Assembly: GCF_946479755.1 (NCBI RefSeq)
Contig: NZ_CAMLHC010000035.1
Coordinates: 1-64,000, forward strand
Length of the DNA: 64,000 nt
Direction of reading: 5' to 3'
Source: an uncultured Chitinophaga sp.
GTDB lineage: Bacteria > Bacteroidota > Bacteroidia > Chitinophagales > Chitinophagaceae
The notes beneath the pieces are model-generated. The model was given only the letters and a program-made list of their open reading frames with translations, made no database searches and had not been told where the DNA came from. This document shows, one piece after another, positions 35,301 through 42,228 of the stretch; position 1 is the stretch's first letter; each line of letters starts with the position of its first letter. Position numbers and translations under genes: made by a program.

Positions 35301-36002
35301 CTGTTTTATACGCCTGCGCCGCAGGAGGGCGACTGCCGCGAGTTCACCCATGTGGTCAGCGCTCCCGGTACGGCTGAAGTGGTGGCGATGGTCAATGACA
35401 AAAGCGGCTTTGTATGGCAGGAAACGGATTATACCAATAACCGGAGCGTGCTGGGTTATGAACCGTTTGCCATTCGCGCCACGCCGGTGCTGATATCGCT
35501 GCCGAGACCGGCCAGCGTGCCGTTGCGCACAACGGTGACCGGCGGTCCCGCTGCTTCGTATGCCTGGTCGCCCCAGTCGGGCCTGTCCTGTGTAACCTGT
35601 CCATACCCGGTGGCAGCTGCTACTTCCTCCATGCGTTATATCGTGACAGCCAGGAATGACTACTGGTGTACAGATACGGCGGGTGTGCAGATACAGACGT
35701 TCGTCAATGCAGGCATCAGTATGCCGAATGCTTTTTCGCCCAATGGCGACGGGCTGAATGATTTCTTCTATGTAATTGGCAGCTGGGATATCCGGCAGGT
35801 AAGGAATTTGTCGGTGTTTAACCGTTCCGGTAATAAGGTGTTTGAGGCGGTGAACACGCCGGCCAACGACCGTGCGTACGGTTGGGACGGTATGGTAAAA
35901 GGGCAGAAGGCCGATATGGGCACCTATGTTTATTTTGCTACGGTCGAATACATCGACGGTACTGTGAAACTGATTAAAGGCGCGGTGACGCTTCTGCGGT
36001 AA
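32385..36002 (+). CDS. T9SS-secreted M43-type metalloprotease with triplicated modules
   Basis: 1205 residues from the ATG at 32385, which opens a signal peptide ending LIYAQ. An exact -7 element TATATTTG lies at 32357-32364. The M43 (cytophagalysin/pappalysin-like) domain spans about 75-330, with zinc motif HEMGHYLSLLH (His223, Glu224, His227, His233) and Met-turn NFMDYG (Met294). Two PKD-like domains follow (about 345-510). Then come three ~200-residue units (about 516-719, 720-918, 919-1110), each a CARDB-like domain (VECYQQNKLRV, VTCSRGDSLHV, ARCYDNEHILV) plus an Ig-like domain. The end (about 1110-1205, MPNAFSPNGDGLNDFF) is a type B T9SS sorting domain. It is exported and probably degrades protein outside the cell. 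Confidence 0.93.
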   Translation: MSTSILKSLAAALLLALAPCLIYAQEGMPATVRPCGTDLLLQQWRQNPSFLAREQAINQALLQRHYVTVPGAPAADPAIITLPVVVHILNENLNAYTDLDVASAIQQLNDAYGATGAFTGGRTDTKIRFCLARTAPDGGRTSGIVRSYSYLNDFDVDMEGGEVTDMGAWDRSRYVNIWVVSSIRSDYMQDFSCGKWSRLTMGGYASAGGDIVVAGLGVGVLAHEMGHYLSLLHTFAARDCKNNDCLTDGDMVCDTPPEKTITGGYACNAPQNSCSSDTLSGFTVDVPDLPDNFMDYGQGTGCILGFTPGQTERMRNFIAAALPLMQASTVCNDPCAGTVTAAFTRDIAYPVVGEVVTFTAAVTAGQSVQWLVDGAPAGTGVTLALPVTTQKTYQLALRVTDNVTGCQASTTDAMPVSCGVVARFYPDKRKIASKLGIQTDHVVFTNRSRNATAWKWLVSNDKGMTETVVSTNEQLDYVFNTPGNYKVRLYATDGHCEDYTNPVTIVVDDPTADGVVYVSAVECYQQNKLRVKLYFENKGYQTIPKNTPVSFYDDDPRLGKGKRLGTPFLLPADLPGKCVSVLYTTIVDAGREGTDTLVTVMNDNGTVFPVVLPNTGVEESNYGNNFSFKKGFRFHVSLAPGDYTLTPQQQLVLKPSSRGGAITSAVWETSPYLDCSTCINATFTAPYRQDTVTTVKVRGYTQYACYADTMATLHIPPVDDYTVKLDQVTCSRGDSLHVDFSLCNAYAAGNIPATLQVDFYDRAPGDPAAVKLGNTFLTPMGSAGACSSYGQYLRNTATGQVVAVVNKDHRPFPPATGLNEADYTNNTHTLGYVPPVLTVFPQDTTVFRKAPFHFYYRVNGFDPVNIRWDNSDAYTMDCHNCPAPSVRMLDSSRIAVTLTNRYGCVLTGEEYVHLVPPDLTLSLLSARCYDNEHILVKFKVCVANGYDSIFRKIPVSFYNGDPGNERTKTLGPLFYTPAPQEGDCREFTHVVSAPGTAEVVAMVNDKSGFVWQETDYTNNRSVLGYEPFAIRATPVLISLPRPASVPLRTTVTGGPAASYAWSPQSGLSCVTCPYPVAAATSSMRYIVTARNDYWCTDTAGVQIQTFVNAGISMPNAFSPNGDGLNDFFYVIGSWDIRQVRNLSVFNRSGNKVFEAVNTPANDRAYGWDGMVKGQKADMGTYVYFATVEYIDGTVKLIKGAVTLLR

Positions 36003-36027
36003 ACGAGGAACTTGTTATAAAAAAGAA

Positions 36028-36064
36028 AACCGGCTCGCAGTGAAGAGCCGGTTTCTTTTTTTTC
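36028..36064 (+). terminator. Terminator between the protease and the CoA-transferase
   Basis: A 10 bp stem AAACCGGCTC (36028-36037) with 36046-36055, loop of 8, then C followed by eight or more T's. The A-rich flank on the other side may let it serve the convergent gene too. Confidence 0.88.
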
Positions 36065-36079
36065 ATCCTTGCACACACA

Positions 36080-37582
36080 CTATACATGAACAGTTTTAAG
36101 CATGGTCCCGTTTTCGATAAAGCGGCTATGCCAGCTAAGGGCCTCCTGCAGCAGGTGGGGCGTGTGGCCTCCGCGGCTGCAGGCGTTGGTAAAATAGTTG
36201 TTCAGTTCGTCTTTGTAGCTGGCATGCGCGCATTTGGATATGATCAGTCTTGCCCGTTCCCGGGGCGCGAGTCCCCGTAAATCGGCCAGACCGTTCTCCG
36301 TTACTATAATGTCAACATCATGTTCAGTATTGTCTATATGAGAAGCCATTGGAACAATGTGCGAAATACCGCCGGCTTTGGAAGATGACTGTGTTACGAA
36401 TATGCCCAGGTAGGCGTTGCGGGCAAAATCATTGGAGCCGCCGATACCGTTCATCATGGCGGTGCCGCCGATGTGAGTGGAATTGACGTTGCCGTAGATG
36501 TCGCATTCGATGGCCGTATTGATACTGATGACGCCCAGGCGGCGGATCACTTCTGCCGCGTTGCTGATATCCTGCGGCCGCAGAACGATATGCGGCTTAT
36601 ATTTTTCGAAGTTGCTGAACACCCTGTTGTAGCAAGCCTGGGAGACGGTGATGGAAGAGGCCGAAGCCATTTCCAGTTTCCCGGCATCGATCAGGTTGAA
36701 GGCGCTGTCCTGTATCACTTCCGAGTACATGGTGAGGTGATGGAAGTGGCCGTCCATAAAACCTTCCATGACGGCGTTGGCGACTTTGCCGATACCGGAT
36801 TGAAGCGGCCGGAGTGACTGCGGCAGACGGCCTTTGCTGATTTCATGGGAAAAGAAATCCAGCAGGTGGGCAGCGATGGCCGTGGTTTTTTCGTCCCTTT
36901 CGTTGATAGAGGCGGGGCTGTCGGTCGTGGTGGTGAGTACTACCGCCACAATTTTTTTCGGGTCTACCGGGATGGACGGCCGCCCGATGCGTGCGCCCGC
37001 TGTCGTGATCGGGATGATTTGTTTTTCCGGCCATATACCGGCGGCGAAAATATCGTGTACGCCGTATAGCGAGAGGGGCACAGAGAGATTGATCTCAACG
37101 ATGATCCTGTCGGCAGCGGCGGCAAAAGCGGCGGAGTTGCCTACAGAAGTGGTAGGCACGATGCTGCCGTCTTCTTCAATCAGCAGGGCTTCGATCACGG
37201 CGATGTCCAGGCGGGGAATGATTTTTTCTTCCACGAGGGTGGCGCTTTCACCGAGGTGCTGATCGGTAAACAGCACTGCGCCGCTGTTGATTTTTTTACG
37301 TAATGCAGGATCTACCTGGAACGGCATGCGTTTGTACAGGATGCCTGCTTCAGCCAGGGCCCCGTCTGTGTCATGACCCAGTGAGGCACCTGTGAGCAGC
37401 GTTATTCTGAGAGGGTTAGCAGGAGCTGTTAATGCCAGTGCTTTTAATACCGCTTTGCTGTCGCCTGCCTTGGTAAAACCGCTGGAGGCTACGACCATCT
37501 GGTCTTTAAACAACGTGGCGGCTTGTTCGGCGCTGGTGATCTTCTGTTGTAAATCTCTTCTCTTGATGCGTTCTTCGTACAT
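36080..37582 (-). CDS. Acetyl-CoA hydrolase/transferase family CoA-transferase
   Basis: 500 residues from the ATG at 37580-37582 (complement), where homology begins (MYEERIKRRDLQQKITSAEQAA). It resembles succinyl-CoA:acetate CoA-transferase (Cat1/AarC): MVVASSGFTKAGDSKAVLKAL, TGASLGHDTDGALAEAG, VPTTSVGNSAAF, AVMEGFMDGHFHHLTMYSEVIQDSA, and the catalytic Glu in NTAIECDIYGNVNSTHIGGT. The C-terminal domain has DIIVTENGLADLRGLAPRERA. It would move CoA between acetate and succinate or propionate, in the cytoplasm. The gene is alone and shares the terminator with the protease gene. Confidence 0.92.
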   Translation of the reverse strand: MYEERIKRRDLQQKITSAEQAATLFKDQMVVASSGFTKAGDSKAVLKALALTAPANPLRITLLTGASLGHDTDGALAEAGILYKRMPFQVDPALRKKINSGAVLFTDQHLGESATLVEEKIIPRLDIAVIEALLIEEDGSIVPTTSVGNSAAFAAAADRIIVEINLSVPLSLYGVHDIFAAGIWPEKQIIPITTAGARIGRPSIPVDPKKIVAVVLTTTTDSPASINERDEKTTAIAAHLLDFFSHEISKGRLPQSLRPLQSGIGKVANAVMEGFMDGHFHHLTMYSEVIQDSAFNLIDAGKLEMASASSITVSQACYNRVFSNFEKYKPHIVLRPQDISNAAEVIRRLGVISINTAIECDIYGNVNSTHIGGTAMMNGIGGSNDFARNAYLGIFVTQSSSKAGGISHIVPMASHIDNTEHDVDIIVTENGLADLRGLAPRERARLIISKCAHASYKDELNNYFTNACSRGGHTPHLLQEALSWHSRFIENGTMLKTVHV

Positions 37583-37776
37583 GGTGCAGGTATGTGGCAA
37601 AGGCAAATGTTGGTTGCGAATTGCGGATACAATATTAGGACGGTTTCTGGTGGCCGGTTAGTGTGTCCGGGACAAATTTTTATTCGTTCCGGCCAATCCG
37701 GTAGACAGTTTTTATCGTTATATTTATAGTAGATAGGCTGTCACTTCCATTTCCATCATTTAAATCCTCCTGCAAC

Positions 37777-38193
37777 ATGAAAAAAGTGTTTCTCCCCATG
37801 TTATGTGTATGGTTTTTTAGTGCAGCGTCTGTACAGGCGCAGAGTATATTGGACCAGGCGAAAAAAACGGCTGGTACTGTGCAGAATCCTTTGGCCAACT
37901 ACGGTGGAGTGGCCAGCAGTATTTTGTCGAAACTGACGCCTGCCCTGGGGCTTACAGCGGTTCAGCAACCGAAGGTGACCGATCTGGTGACCGGTTTTCT
38001 GAAACAGAAAGCAGGTATTATGCCATTGCAACAGAGCAATCCTGCCGCTTATGCTTCCAAACTCAGTGGCCTTCAGGGCGGACTTTTCTCCAAGCTCAAA
38101 CTGTTGTTGACTGCCGCGCAGTACACCAAATTCCTGGGTCTGAAGCCTAAGACCAATGATGTCGCCAATGTTTTGTCGCAGTTGTTCTACTAA
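37777..38193 (+). CDS. Small secreted protein with two LTxxQ-like motifs
   Basis: 138 residues. Signal peptide MKKVFLPMLCVWFFSAASVQAQ; the mature part is helical and basic. LTAVQQPKVTDLVTGFLKQK and LTAAQYTKFLGLKPK resemble the LTxxQ segments of Spy/CpxP-like periplasmic proteins, separated by a PLQQSNPAAYASKLSGL stretch. The similarity is weak and the exact function unknown. It stands alone, divergent from the CoA-transferase gene, with its own terminator. Confidence 0.75.
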   Translation: MKKVFLPMLCVWFFSAASVQAQSILDQAKKTAGTVQNPLANYGGVASSILSKLTPALGLTAVQQPKVTDLVTGFLKQKAGIMPLQQSNPAAYASKLSGLQGGLFSKLKLLLTAAQYTKFLGLKPKTNDVANVLSQLFY

Positions 38194-38218
38194 CCGAATG
38201 CATTCATTTTATTCACAG

Positions 38219-38256
38219 AAAAGGTTTGCCGTTTAATGCGGCAAACCTTTTTTATG
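38219..38256 (+). terminator. Intrinsic terminator after the LTxxQ-like gene
   Basis: A perfect 13 bp stem (38219-38231 with 38239-38251), loop of 7, the 3' arm running into TTTTTTT. Confidence 0.9.
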
Positions 38257-38366
38257 ATACATGATAATCCTGCCGGCGATATCACCTGTGTGTCTGTATG
38301 CATATTACCGGTGTTTGTTACAGCAGGGGTTCATCCTATCATCTTCTTTATTATCTTCGCGACCCT

Positions 38367-39806
38367 ATGCCAAAACCAAAGAAGAAGATTCAGAAGAAGA
38401 CGAAGAAGCAATCGAATAATAGTTTAGTCGTAGCCGTTATACTGATCCTTGTCACCTTCGCTGTGACTACCTGTTCCCGGAAAATCGCCGGCAGAAAGGA
38501 AAAGGAACCTCCGCCAAAGACTGCTGCCCAATCGCACTCAAAGAAGAAAACCACCAAGTATCTCTTACAGGAGGATTTTGAAAAAGGCAGTAAAACCAAT
38601 TATAATTCAGAAAGTGTGCATTTGTCCAGCGGCAGCTGGGAGTTTAAAGATGCTGTGACCGGCCGGCTGGAGGATGATCATAAAGCGGGTACGCAGGCAT
38701 TGCGTATTCGTGACAACGGGATGGCCACCATGGATTTTGATATAGCCGTGAAAGGCACGGTGACGGTTACACTGAAATATGCGCTTTACGGAAAAGATGA
38801 GGAAGGTTCGTGGGAGCTATGGGCGTCAGTGAACCGTGGCCAACGTTTTACCAAAGTCGGCAATACGGTGGAGGTTAGGTCCAACAGTTTGCAAACGGCC
38901 ACTTTTACCGCTACTACTTCTTCCACGATCCGGTTCCGGATACGGAAAACGGACAAACATGGAAGCCGTCTGAATTTTGACGCGATCAGGGTGAGTGCAG
39001 GCGGGAAGGAGATGCCTGTGGTGAAACCGGGGAAAGGAGAGGAGGCTGTGCGGGGAGATGATGACAACCTGTTGTTGGGTAATCCCAGCAATGCTACGGC
39101 TGCGGTGGTGATGGCCAACAATTACCTGATGGATAAAGGATATTATACGTTGTCTTACAACCGGGACAACGGAACACCGAACTGGGTGAGCTGGCATATT
39201 TCTTCCGGTGATCTGGGGCGCATGGCGAGGGGTAATGATTTCCGGCCGGATGCAGATGTGCCGGAGGGTTGGTTCCAGGTGTCCCAGTTCAGCTACAATG
39301 GCAGCGGGTTTGACCGGGGGCATAACTGTCCGTCGGGCGACCGTACCGCTTCGCGGGATGCCAATGAGGCTACTTTTCTGATGACCAATATGATCCCGCA
39401 GGCGCCTAACCATAACCAGCATTTATGGTCCAACCTGGAGAACTACACCCGTTCGCTGGTGCGGGATGGCAATGAGGTGTATGTGATCATGGGTAATTAC
39501 GGCAGTGGCGGAAAGGGTAGTAAGGGCATGTCTAAAAAGATCGGCAATAACCGGGTGAATGTACCGGCGAGGATCTGGAAAGTGATTGTGGTGCTGCCGG
39601 AAGGGAATAATGACCTGAAGCGGGTTTCCCGGCAAACGCGGGTGATTGCCGTGAATACGCCCAACAACAATGACGTGAACACGAAGTGGTCAGCATATCT
39701 TACTTCTATCGAAGAAATAGAAAAAGCGACGGGTTATAAGCTGTTGTCCAATGTACCGGCTGCAGTGCGGGAGGAGTTGGTGAAGAAGATTGATACCGGC
39801 GATTGA
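38367..39806 (+). CDS. Membrane-tethered DNA/RNA non-specific endonuclease with a beta-sandwich domain
   Basis: 479 residues from the ATG at 38367. A very basic N-terminus (MPKPKKKIQKKTKKQ) is followed by one membrane helix (about 20-38), giving an N-in topology with the body outside the cytoplasm. Residues about 65-210 are a predicted beta-sandwich (LQEDFEKGSKTNY, GSWELWASVNRGQRF, RLNFDAIRVS), like a CBM or MAM domain. The nuclease domain (about 230-470) has DRGHNCPSGDRT (316-327, catalytic His319) and the NxxxE-type helix in NMIPQAPNHNQHLWSNLENYTR. Such Mg2+ enzymes cut DNA and RNA. Role may be nutrient scavenging or competition. TATCTTCG 8 bp upstream is a near -7 element. Confidence 0.88.
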   Translation: MPKPKKKIQKKTKKQSNNSLVVAVILILVTFAVTTCSRKIAGRKEKEPPPKTAAQSHSKKKTTKYLLQEDFEKGSKTNYNSESVHLSSGSWEFKDAVTGRLEDDHKAGTQALRIRDNGMATMDFDIAVKGTVTVTLKYALYGKDEEGSWELWASVNRGQRFTKVGNTVEVRSNSLQTATFTATTSSTIRFRIRKTDKHGSRLNFDAIRVSAGGKEMPVVKPGKGEEAVRGDDDNLLLGNPSNATAAVVMANNYLMDKGYYTLSYNRDNGTPNWVSWHISSGDLGRMARGNDFRPDADVPEGWFQVSQFSYNGSGFDRGHNCPSGDRTASRDANEATFLMTNMIPQAPNHNQHLWSNLENYTRSLVRDGNEVYVIMGNYGSGGKGSKGMSKKIGNNRVNVPARIWKVIVVLPEGNNDLKRVSRQTRVIAVNTPNNNDVNTKWSAYLTSIEEIEKATGYKLLSNVPAAVREELVKKIDTGD

Positions 39807-40301
39807 CGAGGTTAGCATGAAAGTTGCAGAGATGAACTTTTCCTGTAGTGGAAAACTGGTAGGCTTTGCAGGGTGAAAAATTATTATGTCATTGTAATAA
39901 TTAATTATAAATTGCATAAAATTGACATATTTTTAATAGCGTAAAGTTTTTTCACGGTAGAAGAATAAATGTAAAAAATACGCTAATTGTCATACAGTCC
40001 ATATTAGTTATTTTTGCTTTATTGAAGAATTTAACCTTTTGTATTAATGTATGTGTAACATATGAAGACCTTAATTCGTTAGCTTACAATAGAGAATGAC
40101 TGGTATTGTAACGAGCGGGCGGAATGTGAAGCTGACATAAGACCTACAATTTTCGCTGATAGCAGCATCCATGTGCCCAATACCGCCGGGCAAGCGGGGA
40201 ATGCAGCCGTAATAAACAGCAGATGGCAGGCGTTATACCAGACAAGTATCAGTCGCGCGCGGTGAAACAAAAATTAAAAAATAATATAAGATTCAGATTA
40301 T
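39807..40301. other. Long intergenic region with a promoter and ~280 nt leader
   Basis: The first 300 bp are AT-rich and non-coding in appearance; they contain the promoter at 39987-40016. The part from about 40100 to 40270 is GC-richer and could be a structured 5' leader or decayed coding DNA. I find no gene in it that I can support. Confidence 0.45.
39987..40016 (+). promoter_or_regulatory. Bacteroidota-type promoter upstream of the GT2 gene
   Basis: TTG (39987-39989), 19 bp, TATTTTTG (40009-40016), an exact TAnnTTTG. Start near 40023 would give a 5' leader of about 280 nt to the glycosyltransferase gene. Confidence 0.6.
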
Positions 40302-41096
40302 ATGGGTGATAGCATGTCCGTGGCCTTATTAGTAACTACCTACAATTGGCCAGAAGCGTTAAAACTTGTTCTGGAGAGTGTGCTGCGGCAAACTGTTTTG
40401 CCGAACGAGGTGATTATCGCGGATGATGGTTCAGGCGACACTACCAGATATATAATTGATGCGTTCAAGCGGAGTACTACTATTCCGGTGAAACATTTCT
40501 GGCATCCGGATGAAGGTTTCAGGAAGACCATTATCATCAACCAGGCCATTACCGGAACAGAGTCTGATTATATTATTCAGATAGACGGGGATATTGTGTT
40601 GCACGAGAATTTCATCAAAGACCACATCAGTGAAGCGGAGGAGGGGTATTATATCCGCGGCAGCCGTGTGCTGTTGCCGGAAGACAAGACCCGTTATTTT
40701 CTGCGTTCCGGCGAGTTCGAGAATGTGACTGCCTTTGACCGCGGTGTGAAAAACCGCTTCAATGCGCTGCGTATTCCGTTTCTGGCGCCGTTACTGATCA
40801 AGAAGAGCAAGCGTTCCCGTAATCTTATCGGTGCTAATTGCGCGTTCTGGAAAAAGGATTTCCTGCGTGTGAACGGATACAATAATGAGTTGAAAGGGTG
40901 GGGCCATGAAGATATTGAGCTGGCTGCCCGTTTTATTAACTCCGGCCTTAGCCAGAAAAAGGTAAAGATGAAGGCTGTTTGTTATCATCTGCATCATCCC
41001 TTCAATGACCGGGTGCATGAAAATGTCAATTACAGGGTTTACCTGGATACGTTAAAAAGAGGCATTACCTACTGTACAAACGGCTACCACCACTAA
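40302..41096 (+). CDS. GT2 family glycosyltransferase with GT7C-like end
   Basis: 264 residues, GT-A fold. The nucleotide-sugar part has VALLVTTYNWPEALKLVLES, EVIIADDGSGD and YIIQIDGDIVLHENF (DxD-like). The C-terminal part, LIGANCAFWKKDFLRVNGYNNELKGWGHEDIELAARF, read in pieces (GANCAFWKKDF, GYNNELKGWGHEDIELAARF), is the galactosyltransferase-type C-terminal motif with the catalytic ED pair, as in LPS and capsule transferases. Sugar and acceptor are unknown. The last 45 bp overlap the end of the convergent GT2 gene. Confidence 0.9.
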   Translation: MGDSMSVALLVTTYNWPEALKLVLESVLRQTVLPNEVIIADDGSGDTTRYIIDAFKRSTTIPVKHFWHPDEGFRKTIIINQAITGTESDYIIQIDGDIVLHENFIKDHISEAEEGYYIRGSRVLLPEDKTRYFLRSGEFENVTAFDRGVKNRFNALRIPFLAPLLIKKSKRSRNLIGANCAFWKKDFLRVNGYNNELKGWGHEDIELAARFINSGLSQKKVKMKAVCYHLHHPFNDRVHENVNYRVYLDTLKRGITYCTNGYHH

Positions 41097-42176
41097 TATC
41101 ACCAACAACAGGGTTTTTACGATCTTCCACCGGTTAGTGCGGAAAGAGCTGGGATTTTCTTTGATGAAGCCCATATCGATCCTTTTCGCGAACCCTCCCG
41201 GGCGGCCGCCCATGATGGCGTCGTACAGATAGCCCGCTTCCCAGCAATTTTTTACCCACATCAGTTGAAAGGCTACGGCAGGTGAACCTGTTTTGCCTAC
41301 GCTGATCGCCTTGAACCAGTTGGTCAGGTATTCGGCCAGCGGAACAGCCGCCATCAGGCATGCCCATATTTTGAGGGTGCCTGTGAACAGGGCTACCGGA
41401 AAGAGGAACAGCAGCAGCAGCAGGGTTTCCAGCGTATTGGTAAAATCGCGGTAGGTATATCTTTTTTCCGGTTCCTTATGGGCCAGTTGATTAGCAGCGA
41501 TCCCATAGCGGAACATCCGCCGGGTCTGCATAGCGCCGTTATCATGCCAGGGGTGCGTGACCGCAGCACCGGGCACGGACTGGTATTTTTCATTGAATTG
41601 CAGCCAGTGGCGCACAAAAAAGTCTACGTCTTCCCCGCCTGCTTTCAGGTTGGTATCAAATAGCGCCGGGTCAAGTTTCTCCCGGTTAATCATCATATTG
41701 GTGGTAGGCGCCCAGGTGATCTCCGGGTAATACAGCGCCAGTTTAAAATGATGTACGGAACCGTTTATTTCCAGTGCGCGGGTGGCGGCGTTGATGGCTT
41801 CCGGGAAATAAGTAACCCCTGCAAAGCCCAGTGCGCGGTTGTTTTGGGCGATGGCTGCCGCATATGCCTTCAGAAGGTTGGGTTGCGGTACGATATCGTC
41901 ATCCAGCAGAAGGACCCACTTCGCGTGTCCCGCCCGTATGCCTTTGTTGCGCGTGCCGGAGAAGCCCAGGTTCACTTCGTTGACCAGCAGGTGAATTTCG
42001 CCTGCCTCGTGCAGTTCTTTTAGTTTTTCCGGAATGACAGCAGCGGGGTTGTCGGCCACGATATAGGTATTTACCTCGAAGCCGGCGGGTTTTTCCAGCC
42101 GGATAATATTGAGCAGCAGTGCTTCCGTCAGCCGGAACGAAGGCACTACAATATCGATAGCATTGGGTTTAATCAT
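41052..42176 (-). CDS. GT2 family glycosyltransferase with C-terminal membrane helices
   Basis: 374 residues. GT-A part: IDIVVPSFRLTEALLLNIIRL, YIVADNP, NEVNLGFSGTRNKGIRAG, WVLLLDDDIVPQPNLL (DDD metal site) and GGEDVDFFVRHWL. Hydrophobic segments at about 250-285 and the end (IVKTLLLVILVVVAVCTV) would hold it on the inner membrane. It probably works in surface polysaccharide synthesis. The 3' end overlaps the opposing GT2 gene by 45 bp, in opposite orientation. The MsbA-like exporter starts upstream on the same strand with a 52 bp gap, so the two are likely one transcript. Confidence 0.9.
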   Translation of the reverse strand: MIKPNAIDIVVPSFRLTEALLLNIIRLEKPAGFEVNTYIVADNPAAVIPEKLKELHEAGEIHLLVNEVNLGFSGTRNKGIRAGHAKWVLLLDDDIVPQPNLLKAYAAAIAQNNRALGFAGVTYFPEAINAATRALEINGSVHHFKLALYYPEITWAPTTNMMINREKLDPALFDTNLKAGGEDVDFFVRHWLQFNEKYQSVPGAAVTHPWHDNGAMQTRRMFRYGIAANQLAHKEPEKRYTYRDFTNTLETLLLLLFLFPVALFTGTLKIWACLMAAVPLAEYLTNWFKAISVGKTGSPAVAFQLMWVKNCWEAGYLYDAIMGGRPGGFAKRIDMGFIKENPSSFRTNRWKIVKTLLLVILVVVAVCTVGNASF

Positions 42177-42228
42177 GACCGTAAATATACATACAGTTAT
42201 AATAATATATAGATTATTGTTAATCTAT

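Noticed and set aside
40079..40270. A 63-codon reverse ORF in the leader of the GT2 gene
   Set aside because: No promoter, no family and no coding-like pattern beyond chance.
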